From an uncultured Coriobacteriaceae bacterium (lineage in GTDB: Bacteria; Actinomycetota; Coriobacteriia; Coriobacteriales; Atopobiaceae): a stretch of 64,000 bases of DNA. The stretch covers positions 1-64,000 of the forward strand of contig CADBCS010000006.1 of NCBI GenBank assembly GCA_902793195.1. The letters run 5' to 3'. A program made the translations under genes and the position numbers. The notes under the pieces are model-generated. The model saw nothing but the letters and a program-made list of their open reading frames with translations. It was not told the origin of the DNA and ran no database searches. The stretch's first letter is position 1; each line of letters starts with the position of its first letter. Positions 25,711 to 34,978 of this stretch are shown piece by piece.

Positions 25711-27354
25711 ATGGTTGTTAAGCTTGTTATGATGGCGATTTTCGTGGTGGCCGTTGTGTGCGTTGGGGTGTTTACGCGTAGGCATGCCACGAGCGTCGAC
25801 GGGTTCGTCCTTGGCGGCAGGAACGTGGGGCCATGGCTCAGCGCGTTCGCGTATGGAACGAGCTACTTCTCGGCGGTTATCTTCGTGGGCTATGCCGGCC
25901 AGTTTGGCTGGAAGTACGGCATCTCGGCCACGTGGATCGGTTTGGGCAACGCGGTTCTGGGCAGCTTGCTCGCCTGGCAGATCATGGGTCCCAAGACGCG
26001 CGAGATGACCCAGCGCCTCAACGCGTCCACCATGCCGCAGTTCTTTGGCGCGCGCTACCGCAGCGAGGCGCTGCGCATTGCCGCCGCGGCGATCATCTTC
26101 GTGTTCCTCATCCCATATACCGCCTCGGTCTACAACGGGCTGAGCCGTCTGTTTGGCATGGCGTTCGGCCTCCCGTACGAGGCGTGCATCATTGGTATGG
26201 CCGTCGTCACGTGCCTCTACGTCGTGTTGGGCGGCTACATGGCAACGGTCGTCAACGACTTCGTGCAGGGCATCATCATGCTTGCGGGCATCGTGGCCGT
26301 CATCACGGCGGTGCTCGTTACCAACGGTGGCGCCAGCGAGGCGATCGTTTCGTTGTCGCGCGTCCCGGCGGAGGGGAGCGAGCTGCAGGGTGCCTTCGTC
26401 TCCTTCTTTGGCCCCGACCTGCTCAACCTCATCGGCGTCGTGGTGCTCACATCTCTGGGCACCTGGGGCCTGCCCCAGATGGTGACCAAGTTCTACGCCA
26501 TCAAGGACAAGGAGGCAGCTCGCAAGGGTGCCATCATCTCCACCATCTTTGCGTTCGTGGTGGCGGGAGGCAGCTACTTCCTGGGCGGCTTCGGGCGCCT
26601 GTACTCGGCGCAGGTCGAGCTCAATCCCACGACGGGTGCGCCCGTGTACGACTCGATCGTGCCCACCATGCTCTCCAGCCTGCCCGACCTGCTCATCGGC
26701 ATCGTTATCGTGCTCGTGCTGTCGGCCAGCATGTCCACGCTCAGCTCGCTGGTGCTCACCTCCAGCTCCACGCTCACGCTCGACGTCATCAAGGGTCGCG
26801 TGGTGCGCGACATGGACGAGAAGCGCCAGCTGCTGTGCATGCGCATCCTGCTCGTGTTGTTCGTGGTCGTCTCGGCGGCCATCGCGCTGTGGCAGTACAA
26901 CTCGCCTGTCAACTTTATCGCCCAGCTCATGGGCATTAGCTGGGGCGCTCTTGCCGGTGCGTTCCTGGGGCCGTTCCTGTGGGGTCTGTACAGCGGCAAG
27001 GTCTCGCGCGCGGCCGTGTGGGCGAGCTTCGTTGCGGGCGTTGGCCTTACCACGAGCAACATGTTCATCGGGTTCATCGAGTCCCCGGTTAACTGTGGCG
27101 CCCTGGCGATGCTCATCTCGCTCGTCATCGTGCCCCTGGTCTCGCTGGTCACCCCGGCGGTGCCCTTCGACGTTAACCCCAAGCGCATCCTCAAGCGCAG
27201 GAAGGTAAAGGTCATTCGCGTGCGCAAGACGCCCGAGACCGACGTGGACGTTGCATCCGTCGTCAGCGACGAGGAGCTCTCCGAGTCCGAGGCCACCGTT
27301 ATCGAGGAGCCTTGGCAGTACGAGGACGAGCTTCAGGCGGAGGCTGACATCTAA
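25711..27354 (+). CDS. Sodium:solute symporter (SSS family)
   Basis: A 547-residue transporter with about 13 transmembrane helices in the LeuT-fold arrangement of the PutP/PanF/SGLT family. Family features are the early FVLGGRNVGPWLSAFAYG, WGLPQMVTKFYAIKD in the middle and SASMSTLSSLVLTSSSTLT before the late helices, which contributes the Na+ site. The acidic C-terminal tail (~50 residues) is unusual and probably cytoplasmic. The substrate could be proline, pantothenate, a sugar or another organic solute; sequence alone does not decide. GGGGG lies just upstream of the start, and dnaX begins 17 bases after its stop. Confidence 0.87.
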   Translation: MVVKLVMMAIFVVAVVCVGVFTRRHATSVDGFVLGGRNVGPWLSAFAYGTSYFSAVIFVGYAGQFGWKYGISATWIGLGNAVLGSLLAWQIMGPKTREMTQRLNASTMPQFFGARYRSEALRIAAAAIIFVFLIPYTASVYNGLSRLFGMAFGLPYEACIIGMAVVTCLYVVLGGYMATVVNDFVQGIIMLAGIVAVITAVLVTNGGASEAIVSLSRVPAEGSELQGAFVSFFGPDLLNLIGVVVLTSLGTWGLPQMVTKFYAIKDKEAARKGAIISTIFAFVVAGGSYFLGGFGRLYSAQVELNPTTGAPVYDSIVPTMLSSLPDLLIGIVIVLVLSASMSTLSSLVLTSSSTLTLDVIKGRVVRDMDEKRQLLCMRILLVLFVVVSAAIALWQYNSPVNFIAQLMGISWGALAGAFLGPFLWGLYSGKVSRAAVWASFVAGVGLTTSNMFIGFIESPVNCGALAMLISLVIVPLVSLVTPAVPFDVNPKRILKRRKVKVIRVRKTPETDVDVASVVSDEELSESEATVIEEPWQYEDELQAEADI

Positions 27355-27371
27355 CAGGGGAGGCCTGCCGC

Positions 27372-29699
27372 ATGGAATCGCTCTACAGGACGTATCGCCC
27401 CCAGACCTTCTCGGACGTGGTGGGGCAGCAGCACGTGGTTGGCACCCTCGAGCACGCCGTGCTCGAGGGGCGCACGAGCCATGCGTACCTGTTCTGCGGC
27501 CCGCGCGGTACGGGCAAGACGACCATGGCGCGCCTTCTGGCCAAGGCGCTCATGTGCGAGCAGGGCACAGGCCACCTGCCCGACGGCACGTGCGAGCAAT
27601 GCAAGCTCATCGCCTCCGGCGAGCATCCCGACGTGTACGAGCTCGACGCCGCCTCGCGCACTGGCGTGGACAACGTGCGCGAGGAGATAATCAACCGCGT
27701 GAGCTACGCGCCCGTGCGCGGCCGGTACAAGGTGTACATTATCGACGAGGTCCACATGCTCACCACGGCCGCCTTCAACGCGCTGCTCAAGACGCTCGAG
27801 GAGCCGCCGGGACACGTGGTGTTCGTGCTGTGTACCACCGACCCCCAGAAGATCCCTGCCACGATCCTCTCGCGCGTGCAGCGCTTTGACTTTAGGCCCA
27901 TTGGCAACGACGACATCCTGGCCCGGCTCGCATACGTGTGCGAGCAGGAGGGCTTTACCTACGAGGACGCGGCGCTCGAGCTGGTGGTGCGCCATGCCCG
28001 CGGCGGCATGCGAGACGCGCTCTCCACGCTCGAGCAGCTCTCGGTGTTTGGCGGGGGAGTGATTGGGCTGGAGGCCGCGCAGGACCTGCTGGGTGCAGTG
28101 CCCGGCGCGGCGCTGGGCGAGGTGGTGGAGGCAATTGCCACCCGCAACGTGCCAGCCCTGTTTACGCAGGTGGGCGGCCTGGTGGACGCCGGACGCGACC
28201 TGTTGCAGTTTACGCGCGAGCTTGCGGCCCACATGCGCGACGTGTATGTGGTCGCGGCCGTGGGCACCAATGCGTCCCTGCTGCCGGCGGCAAGCGACGT
28301 GGAGGCGCTTCGCGCCGAGGCGCAGCGCTTTGGCTCCACCGACCGGCTCGCGCGCATCCTCACGCTGTTGGGCGACGTCTCGAGGGAGATGTCCACGGCA
28401 CCCAACCAGCGCCTGGTGCTGGAAATAGCCTTTACGCGCATCGCGCGTCCCAAGGAGGACCTCACGCTTGAGTCGTTGGCGGAGCGCATGGCAGAGCTCG
28501 AGCGGGCCATGGCCGCGCGTCCCGTGGCGGCGGCAACGTTGCCGGCCGAGCCCGAAACAACGGCAGCGGCGCCTGAGGAGGCTACGCCGGCGACGGCCGA
28601 GCCTGCGACGGAGTCGGAGGCGGCGAGGGTGTCGCGACATGCGCAGGCGGACACGTCGCGACCCGAGCCCGCTGGGGATGCCCGCGCGGACGTCCGCCCA
28701 ACCGCGGCATCCGAGGCGTCGCGGCCTGCGTCGAATCCCGCCTCCGCGCCGCAGGCGGAGCCAACGTCGGCGCCCGTCTCGCGGCAGAACGTGCCGCAAC
28801 CTGCGACGGTGGTCGACAAGGGCGCGCTGCAGCGCATGTGGCGCCAGGTCGTGTCGAACCTGTTGGCGCGCATCCCCGCGCGCGGTTCGCTCATCTCGAG
28901 CGCAGTGCCCACGAGCGACGATGGCTCGACCCTTGTGGTGGGTCTGCCCAAGGGGTCCTCGTTTGCCCTGCGGATGCTCGACAGGCCGGAAGTGAAGAGG
29001 GACGTGGAGGCTGCGGTGGCCGAGGTGTTTGGGCCGCGCGCGCTCAGCTTTAGGGAGGGCATCGGCTCCGATTTGCGCATGCCTGCGCAGCGCCGCCAGC
29101 CACGCCAGCCACAGCAGGTGCATCAGCCGTCTCCCGCATCGCAGTCGACGCCTCAGGCCACACCACCCTCGGTGCGCGCGACGGAGGCCGTCTCTGTGCC
29201 GCAGACGGAATCCGTGCGGGACTCGGTTCAGGCACAGTCGCCATACCCCATGCCGTGGGACGAACCGGCGCCCCAGGCGCAACAGACGCCCCAGGCGCAA
29301 CAGACGCCCCAGGCGCAGCAGGCGCCCGCCCAAAGCCAGCCCATGGACGCGGTGCCCTACGACATGGTTCCATACGAGGAGATGGACATGGCGGGCTTCG
29401 TTGACGACTACGACGAGCCCGCGATGCCAGCACCCCAAAACGTCTCGGTTCCAGAGCCGGCCCCCGCACCGGCACCGGCTCCACAGCCAGCCCCAACACC
29501 TGTCCAGAAGCCCTCTTCCACGCCGACAGCCGCCCCCGAGCCGCCGTCTGGACCCGCCGCATCGTCCGCACCAAAGGAGGAGACCCCCTCGGTCGTGGCG
29601 GCAAGCATCGACGACCTGCCCGACGATCTCGTGGCGATTCTGGAAAACGCGTTTGAGGTGTTTGGCTCGGGTGTGCGTGTGAACAAGGGTGGGCAGTAG
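27372..29699 (+). CDS. dnaX: DNA polymerase III gamma/tau subunit
   Basis: A 775-residue clamp-loader subunit. Walker A GPRGTGKT is at 43-50, Walker B IIDEVHML at 123-130, sensor 1 LCTTDPQKIPATILSR around 153-168. The zinc module has Cys at 62, 74 and 77, but the fourth ligand position appears to be Asp71, an odd substitution. The C-terminal ~350 residues are long, Ala/Pro/Gln/Glu-rich and include PQAQQT repeats around 635-655. No slippery A6G-type site was seen, so there is no sign of an internal frameshift making gamma. It loads the beta clamp in the replisome. ybaB and recR follow in the usual order. Confidence 0.95.
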   Translation: MESLYRTYRPQTFSDVVGQQHVVGTLEHAVLEGRTSHAYLFCGPRGTGKTTMARLLAKALMCEQGTGHLPDGTCEQCKLIASGEHPDVYELDAASRTGVDNVREEIINRVSYAPVRGRYKVYIIDEVHMLTTAAFNALLKTLEEPPGHVVFVLCTTDPQKIPATILSRVQRFDFRPIGNDDILARLAYVCEQEGFTYEDAALELVVRHARGGMRDALSTLEQLSVFGGGVIGLEAAQDLLGAVPGAALGEVVEAIATRNVPALFTQVGGLVDAGRDLLQFTRELAAHMRDVYVVAAVGTNASLLPAASDVEALRAEAQRFGSTDRLARILTLLGDVSREMSTAPNQRLVLEIAFTRIARPKEDLTLESLAERMAELERAMAARPVAAATLPAEPETTAAAPEEATPATAEPATESEAARVSRHAQADTSRPEPAGDARADVRPTAASEASRPASNPASAPQAEPTSAPVSRQNVPQPATVVDKGALQRMWRQVVSNLLARIPARGSLISSAVPTSDDGSTLVVGLPKGSSFALRMLDRPEVKRDVEAAVAEVFGPRALSFREGIGSDLRMPAQRRQPRQPQQVHQPSPASQSTPQATPPSVRATEAVSVPQTESVRDSVQAQSPYPMPWDEPAPQAQQTPQAQQTPQAQQAPAQSQPMDAVPYDMVPYEEMDMAGFVDDYDEPAMPAPQNVSVPEPAPAPAPAPQPAPTPVQKPSSTPTAAPEPPSGPAASSAPKEETPSVVAASIDDLPDDLVAILENAFEVFGSGVRVNKGGQ

Positions 29700-29865
29700 G
29701 CCACACGGCGCCAACCGCCCGGAAGAACCGCCCGGAAGGGACCGTCCCCTGCGGGTGGTCCAAAGGGGATACATGTGGGCAGAGTGCGGTATTGTCGGCC
29801 GCAAGGCCACTTCTAGGCTACAATTACCAACTCAGGCAAGGACCCTACTTGTGGGGAGGTCCCCT

Positions 29866-30174
29866 ATGGACATGCAGCAGATCATGGAGCAGGCTCGCCT
29901 TATGCAGCAGCAGCTGGCGGATGCTCAGAACAACATGGGCAACATCGAGGTGTCTGCCAGCGCGGGCGGCGGAATGGTGGAGGTCACGGCGACTGCCGAC
30001 ATGAAGATCACGTCCATCACCATCGACCCGGACGCCGTGGACCCCGAGGACGTGGGAATGCTCGAGGACATGGTGCTCACTGCAGTCAACGCGGCGATCG
30101 AGAAGGCGAACCAGGTTGCGAACGACCAGGTTGCGGGCATTACGGGCGGCCTTAACATTCCCGGCATGTTCTAG
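29866..30174 (+). CDS. YbaB/EbfC-family nucleoid-associated protein
   Basis: A 102-residue dimeric DNA-binding protein. It opens MDMQQIMEQARLMQQQLADAQ, a Met/Gln-rich helix, followed by the beta-strand GGGMVEVTATADMKITSI and the helix AVDPEDVGMLEDMV typical of the family. It bends DNA and is often cotranscribed with dnaX and recR, as here: 3 bases separate it from recR. ATG 29866 follows GGGGAGGT. The open frame extends upstream through a half-palindrome at 29720-29760, which is not coding. Confidence 0.92.
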   Translation: MDMQQIMEQARLMQQQLADAQNNMGNIEVSASAGGGMVEVTATADMKITSITIDPDAVDPEDVGMLEDMVLTAVNAAIEKANQVANDQVAGITGGLNIPGMF

Positions 30175-30176
30175 CC

Positions 30177-30806
30177 ATGTTTGAGCAGACGCAAGACGCA
30201 AGCATGGGAGGCGGCGACGGGCGGGCCCTGCAGCGCCTGCTCGACGAGCTCGGCAGGTTGCCCGGCATCGGACCCAAGTCCGCGCAACGAATCGCATACT
30301 ACCTGCTGGAGAGCGATGCCGAGCGCGCAAGGCGACTGGCCACGGCCATTCTCGACGTAAAGCAGCAGGTGCACTTCTGCCCGGTGTGCTTCTCGTATGC
30401 GACGGGCGACACCTGCAACGTGTGCGCCGACTCCTCGCGAGACCGCACCACCATTTGCGTTGTGTCGGAGCCTCGCGACGTAGCGGCGGTCGAGCGCACG
30501 GGCAGCCATCACGGCCTGTACCACGTGTTGGGCGGCGTCATATCGCCCATGGACAAGGTCGGGCCCGACCAGCTGCACGTAAAGGAGCTTCTTGCGCGTC
30601 TTGCCTCCGGCGAGGTCCAGGAGGTAATCCTGGCCACGAACACGGACGTTGAGGGGGAGGCGACCGCAACTTACCTCTCGCGCACGATCAAGCCCCTGGG
30701 GGTGCGGGTCACGCGCTTTGCGGTTGGCATGTCGGTTGGCGGCGAGGTGGAGCTTGCCGACGAGCTGTCGCTGGGCCGGGCCATAGAGGACAGACGAGAA
30801 CTGTAA
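30177..30806 (+). CDS. recR: Recombination protein RecR
   Basis: A 209-residue recombination mediator. An N-terminal helix-hairpin-helix (GRLPGIGPKSAQRIAYYLL) is followed by a C4 zinc finger with Cys at 68, 71, 80 and 83, then a Toprim domain (TICVVSEPRDVAAVERTG and EVILATNTDVEGEATATYL) and the C-terminal Walker-B-like tail. With RecO and RecF it loads RecA onto SSB-coated single-stranded gaps. It starts 3 bases after ybaB and completes the dnaX-ybaB-recR set. A second Met at residue 10 is less likely as a start. Confidence 0.95.
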   Translation: MFEQTQDASMGGGDGRALQRLLDELGRLPGIGPKSAQRIAYYLLESDAERARRLATAILDVKQQVHFCPVCFSYATGDTCNVCADSSRDRTTICVVSEPRDVAAVERTGSHHGLYHVLGGVISPMDKVGPDQLHVKELLARLASGEVQEVILATNTDVEGEATATYLSRTIKPLGVRVTRFAVGMSVGGEVELADELSLGRAIEDRREL

Positions 30807-30812
30807 CGGAGC

Positions 30813-31544
30813 ATGGGAGAGATTGACGTGAGTATGCACATGGCAGACATCGAAGACATGGGAGAGTTCGAGAACAACACGCCAAGGCCTGTTGATGCCG
30901 ACTCCGTCGCGCGCGGCTCGTTTGACAGGCTCGAGGAGGGCCAGGGCGCCGTGCAGGCGTCTCGTAGCGCAAGGCCCGCACCGCAGCATGCGGCCCAACA
31001 CGCAACCCAGCACGTTGTGCACCACGCCGCCCAGGAGGAGGGCAAGCCCATAAGCAAGAAGGTCGTAGCCACCATCGTGGTGGGCGCGGTTGCTGCAATC
31101 GCGGTTGCCGTGTTCCTGTTCGTGCGCATCCTGAGCGCGTCTCGCTCGAGCGAGAACACACCCATCGTCGAGCAGACGGTCGTGTCGAGCGAGGAGGCCA
31201 TCTCCTACCGCGGCTACACCTACGATCTTGCCAAGGGCAAGGATGCCTACTACCTGGAGGAGACGCGCGAGAGTGGCAACGGCGAGAAGGTGAACCTGGG
31301 CGACCTCAAGGGCGAGCCGGTCTCGCTGGTCCTCTATGACGGTGCCCTCATCATTCCCGAGAACCTTCCGGACGGGAAGTGGGACGTGACGGCCTACACC
31401 ATTGGTTCGGGCTGGAGCAGCATCATGGACCAGGAGGGCAACGTGCGGGCCGGCGACGGCAAGATCGAGGAGGCACGCCTGGATGGCTCCACGCTCAAGC
31501 TGCAGATAGACGGCGAGGCGGTGGACATCCCCCTCGTGTGGTAG
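30813..31544 (+). CDS. Single-pass membrane protein of unknown function
   Basis: A 243-residue protein starting 7 bases after recR. Residues 1-85 are cytoplasmic, acidic and then Ala/Gln/His-rich (repeats of AAQHAT type). One transmembrane helix lies at about 86-107. The remaining ~130 residues outside the membrane include YRGYTYDLAKGKDAYYLEE and end in a beta-rich domain (KLQIDGEAVDIPLVW). I do not recognise the family. Its fixed position after dnaX-ybaB-recR could be incidental. The palindrome at 31583-31615 terminates the set. Confidence 0.55.
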   Translation: MGEIDVSMHMADIEDMGEFENNTPRPVDADSVARGSFDRLEEGQGAVQASRSARPAPQHAAQHATQHVVHHAAQEEGKPISKKVVATIVVGAVAAIAVAVFLFVRILSASRSSENTPIVEQTVVSSEEAISYRGYTYDLAKGKDAYYLEETRESGNGEKVNLGDLKGEPVSLVLYDGALIIPENLPDGKWDVTAYTIGSGWSSIMDQEGNVRAGDGKIEEARLDGSTLKLQIDGEAVDIPLVW

Positions 31545-31582
31545 GCGACTTACCCGTCGGGGACGGTCCCTTCCGGTACAGT

Positions 31583-31615
31583 CTCGCCCGTCGGGGACCG
31601 TCCCCGACGGGCGAG
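31583..31615. terminator. Palindromic bidirectional terminator
   Basis: Perfect 16-base arms (31583-31598 and 31600-31615) around one base. It shares the GGGACCGTCCC core and the CTCGCCCG ends with the 64-base palindrome at 3695. A further half-copy (GGGGACGGTCCCTTCCGG) lies just upstream at 31559-31575. It separates the ends of a forward gene and the reverse nth gene. Confidence 0.7.
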
Positions 31616-32314
31616 TTATTTGGTCGTGCGGCGGCCGCGTCGCTTGGTCTGGCCGGCTCCGTGGCGCACGGGGCGCTTGGGGCAGAGGTCCTCGCAGGGA
31701 CACTCGTCGCACTTGGCCTGACGCGCGGTGCAGGTGGCGCGTCCGAATCGAATCCACTCGGAGTTGACGCCACCCCACAGCTCCCGGGGAATCACGGCGA
31801 GCAGGTCCCTCTCGGCCTCGAGCGGGGTCTTTGCGGTGGTAAGGCCCATGCGCTGTGCGATGCGGAACACGTGCGTGTCGACGGCTATGCCCTCCACGAT
31901 GCCAAACGCCTTGTTGAGGACGATGTTGGCGGTCTTGCGCCCCACACCGGGCAGACGCACGAGCTCCCCCATCGTGCGCGGCACCTCGCCGCCATAGTCC
32001 GCCACTATCATCTGCGCGCACGCGACGCAGTGTTGCGACTTGGTGCGAAAGAAGCCAAGGCGGTGGATGACGTCTGCCACCTCACCCACCTCTGCCTGGG
32101 CCATGGTGGCCGCGTCGGGCCAACGGCCAAAGAGCTCGGGCGTCACGGCGTTGACTGCGGCGTCGGTGGTCTGGGCCGAGAGCAGCACGGCTATGACCAG
32201 CTGGAACGGCGTGGACCAGTCCAGCGCGCTCGGCTCCCGCCCGTACAGCTCGTCCATGCGACGGCAGAACTCGCTCACGCGTGCGACCTTGGACTTCTTT
32301 GACTCCCTTGGCAT
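31616..32314 (-). CDS. nth: Endonuclease III, DNA glycosylase/AP lyase
   Basis: A 232-residue HhH-GPD glycosylase that removes oxidised pyrimidines and nicks the backbone. The helix-hairpin-helix LPGVGRKTANIVL carries the catalytic Lys127, and AVDTHVFRIAQRMGL has the catalytic Asp146. Four Cys (195, 202, 205, 211; spacing C-x6-C-x2-C-x5-C) bind the [4Fe-4S] cluster. A basic Arg/Lys tail follows. ATG 32314 has GAGAGGAG upstream; a far longer open frame on this strand is only a shadow of glgB. Confidence 0.95.
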   Translation of the reverse strand: MPRESKKSKVARVSEFCRRMDELYGREPSALDWSTPFQLVIAVLLSAQTTDAAVNAVTPELFGRWPDAATMAQAEVGEVADVIHRLGFFRTKSQHCVACAQMIVADYGGEVPRTMGELVRLPGVGRKTANIVLNKAFGIVEGIAVDTHVFRIAQRMGLTTAKTPLEAERDLLAVIPRELWGGVNSEWIRFGRATCTARQAKCDECPCEDLCPKRPVRHGAGQTKRRGRRTTK

Positions 32315-32500
32315 GGTGGCTCCTCTCCACGCTCCCATTGTAGCGGCTGGTCGCACCCAAGACCGTCGACTCCGGTGCGGGCATGCCGTGGGGTGCACCG
32401 CGTGCCGAACACTTGTGCACGTCTGCCCAATAGCCCATGCGTTTTTCGCCAGACACCCATAGACTGGACATGCATATTTGGCGAACGAAGGGACCCCCAC

Positions 32501-34687
32501 ATGAGTGCACCCATTCAGAACTACCTCCTTACCAACGATGACCTGTACCTCTTCGCCAAGGGCGAGTGGTTCCGCAGCTACGAGAAGCTGGGCGCTCACC
32601 CCGCCACGCAGGACGGGGAAGACGGCTACTTCTTTGCCGTCTGGGCTCCCGACATCCGCTCCCTGCACGTGGTGGGCGAGTTCAACGACTGGGACGCAAC
32701 GGCCAACAGCCTCACGCGCACTCCGGTTGGCGGTGTGTGGTACGGCTTCATCCCGGGCGTCGAGGAGGGCCAGCTCTACAAGTACGTGGTCGAGACTCGC
32801 TCCGGCGACGTAATGTACAAGGCAGACCCCTATGCCTTTAGCACCGAGCTCATCCCCGGCACCGCGTCGCGCACCGCCGAGATCGACTCCTACGAGTGGG
32901 GCGACGGCGAGTGGATGAAGCAGCGCGAGAAGAGCAACCACATGAAGCGCCCCCTCAACATCTTTGAGGTGCATCTGGGCTCGTGGAAGCGCCACAAGGA
33001 CGGCCTCACCGCCTTTGGCACCGAGTCGGACGATCCCGAAGAGGCGACGGGCTCCTACTACAGCTACGACGACCTCTCCGACGAGCTGGTCGCGTATGTG
33101 AGCGAGATGGGCTATTCGCACATCGAGGTCATGCCCGTTATGGAGCATCCGTTCGACGGCAGCTGGGGCTATCAGGTAACGGGTTACTACGCGCCCAGCT
33201 CGCGCTTTGGCAACCCCAAGCAGTTCAAGCACTTCATGGACGCATGCCACCAGGCAGGCATCGGCGTCATCCTGGACTGGGTCCCCGGCGGCTTCTGCCC
33301 GGACGAGCATGGTCTGGTCCACTTTAACGGCGCCAAACTGTACGAGAAGGAGGTGCACCCCAACTGGGGCACCTACAAGTTCGACTTCGAGCGCGGCGAG
33401 GTTCACGCGTTTCTCATCTCCAACCTGCTCTACTGGATTGACGAGTACCATGCCGACGGCATCCGCATGGACGGTGTGACCTCCATGCTGTACCTCAACT
33501 TTGGCATCGACGACCCCGGCCAGAAGAAGTTCAACGACGACGGCTCCGAGCACGACTATCCTTCCATCGAGTTCGTCCGCAAGTGCAACCGCATCGTTGG
33601 CTCCTATCATCCCGACGTTATGATGATCGCCGAGGAGTCCACGGCGTGGCCGCTCGTCACCCGTCCGCCCGAGGTTGGCGGCCTGGGCTTCAACTACAAG
33701 TGGGACATGGGCTGGATGAACGACACCCTGCGTTACTGCCAGACCGACTTCCCGTATCGTCCCGGCAACCACAGCCTGCTCACCTTCTCCATCATGTACG
33801 CGTTCAACGAGAACTTCGTGCTGCCGCTGTCCCACGACGAGGTCGTGCACGGCAAGTGCTCGCTCATCACGCGCCAGCCTGGTGACTACTGGCGTCAGAT
33901 GGCCGGCCTGCGCTCGCTGGCGTTCTATCAGTACACGCACCCCGGCGGACAGCTCAACTTCATGGGCAACGAGGTTGGCCAGTTCATCGAGTGGCGCTAC
34001 TACGAGGGCGTCGAGTACTTCCTCGCCGAGGAGTACGAGGCCCACGGCAAGCACCAGAAGTTCATCGCCGCGCTCAACAAGTTCTACAAGGAGCAGCCGG
34101 GTCTGTGGGAGAAGGGCTACGAGGCGGACGGCTTCGAGTGGATCGACGCCAACAACTCCAACCAGTGCGTGATCAGCTTCGTGCGTCATGGCGACAAGCC
34201 CGAGGACGACCTTCTCATCGTCATCAACTACGAGGTGAACCCCTACGAGGAGTATCGCATCGGCGTGCCGCGCGCAGGCTACTGGCGCGAGGTGTTCAAC
34301 TCCGACGAGGAGGCCTTCGGCGGCTCCGGCGTCACCAACGCCGACATTCGCTTCGCCTCCGAGGAGAAGCCCTGGAACCTGCGCGAGAACTCCATCAAGG
34401 TCCGCGTCCCGCCGCTGGGTGGTGCCGTGTTCAAGTTCGACGGCAAGCTTCCTCCCAAGCCCAAGAAGAAGAGCGTCCTGGAGATAGCCGCCGAGAAGCG
34501 CGCAGAAGCCGAGAAGGCAGCCAGCAAGGTGGCGAAGAAGGCAACCGCCAAGAAGGCAACCGCAAAGCAGAAGCTCAGCGAGGCCGAGCTCAAGGCAAAG
34601 CGCTCTGCCGCAGCCAAGAAGGCCGCCGCGACCCGTCGTGCCAACGCAGCCAAGAAGGCCGCCGAGGCCAAGAAGGCCCAGAAGTAG
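32501..34687 (+). CDS. glgB: 1,4-alpha-glucan branching enzyme with a histone-like tail
   Basis: A 728-residue GH13 enzyme that moves alpha-1,4 chains to alpha-1,6 branch points in glycogen. An N-terminal CBM48-like domain has VWAPDIRSLHVVGEFNDWD. The barrel contains the nucleophile in GIRMDGVTSMLY (D324), the acid/base E378 in MIAEEST, and LSHDEVVHGK. The final ~75 residues form a Lys/Ala-rich tail resembling histone H1 (repeats such as KKAAATRRANAAKK), absent from ordinary GlgB. The tail may bind polyanions, DNA or the enzyme's partner, or tether it to granules. The other glycogen genes are not in the window. The upstream ATG 32501 fits the domain start. Confidence 0.93.
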   Translation: MSAPIQNYLLTNDDLYLFAKGEWFRSYEKLGAHPATQDGEDGYFFAVWAPDIRSLHVVGEFNDWDATANSLTRTPVGGVWYGFIPGVEEGQLYKYVVETRSGDVMYKADPYAFSTELIPGTASRTAEIDSYEWGDGEWMKQREKSNHMKRPLNIFEVHLGSWKRHKDGLTAFGTESDDPEEATGSYYSYDDLSDELVAYVSEMGYSHIEVMPVMEHPFDGSWGYQVTGYYAPSSRFGNPKQFKHFMDACHQAGIGVILDWVPGGFCPDEHGLVHFNGAKLYEKEVHPNWGTYKFDFERGEVHAFLISNLLYWIDEYHADGIRMDGVTSMLYLNFGIDDPGQKKFNDDGSEHDYPSIEFVRKCNRIVGSYHPDVMMIAEESTAWPLVTRPPEVGGLGFNYKWDMGWMNDTLRYCQTDFPYRPGNHSLLTFSIMYAFNENFVLPLSHDEVVHGKCSLITRQPGDYWRQMAGLRSLAFYQYTHPGGQLNFMGNEVGQFIEWRYYEGVEYFLAEEYEAHGKHQKFIAALNKFYKEQPGLWEKGYEADGFEWIDANNSNQCVISFVRHGDKPEDDLLIVINYEVNPYEEYRIGVPRAGYWREVFNSDEEAFGGSGVTNADIRFASEEKPWNLRENSIKVRVPPLGGAVFKFDGKLPPKPKKKSVLEIAAEKRAEAEKAASKVAKKATAKKATAKQKLSEAELKAKRSAAAKKAAATRRANAAKKAAEAKKAQK

Positions 34688-34717
34688 GCCCAGAAGGCCC
34701 AACACAGTGGCATGTGC

Positions 34718-34756
34718 GCCACCCCCGGCAGGACAGCCTCTCCTGCCGGGGGTGGC
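34718..34756 (+). terminator. glgB terminator
   Basis: A perfect 16-base stem (GCCACCCCCGGCAGGA / its complement) with a 7-base loop, followed by TTTG, 30 bases after the glgB stop. Confidence 0.85.
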
Positions 34757-34893
34757 TTTGTGCCGAGGGTGCCGGCGACTGACCTCTAGGGGACGGTCGC
34801 CGGCAGCGTGGGGTTCGGACATGGGCCACGGCACGTTCCATGTTCATACAACATCAAATCTAAGTGTCCGCTTGAAGATTTTTCTAAGTCTGG

Positions 34894-34922
34894 TTGTATA
34901 AAGCCGCAAAGGTGGGTACTAT
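34894..34922 (+). promoter_or_regulatory. groES-groEL promoter
   Basis: TTGTAT (34894-34899), 17-base spacer, TACTAT (34917-34922), 57 bases before groES. No classical CIRCE element (TTAGCACTC/GAGTGCTAA) is visible. Upstream, ATACAAC (34846-34852) and GTTGTAT (34893-34899) form an inverted pair that overlaps the -35 and could be an operator. Confidence 0.55.
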
Positions 34923-34978
34923 ACACAACGTTGGCTATGCAAGGGCGCTCCATTGCGTCACAAAAGGAGGTAAGCATC

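Noticed and set aside
27372..29699. Programmed frameshift in dnaX
   Set aside because: No A-rich slippery heptamer followed by a hairpin was found.
31616..34834. A 1072-codon reverse open frame running through nth and antisense to glgB
   Set aside because: The part beyond 32314 is the complement of glgB, which has all GH13 catalytic motifs; only the nth portion, with its own RBS and start, is real. Long antisense frames are expected at this GC content.
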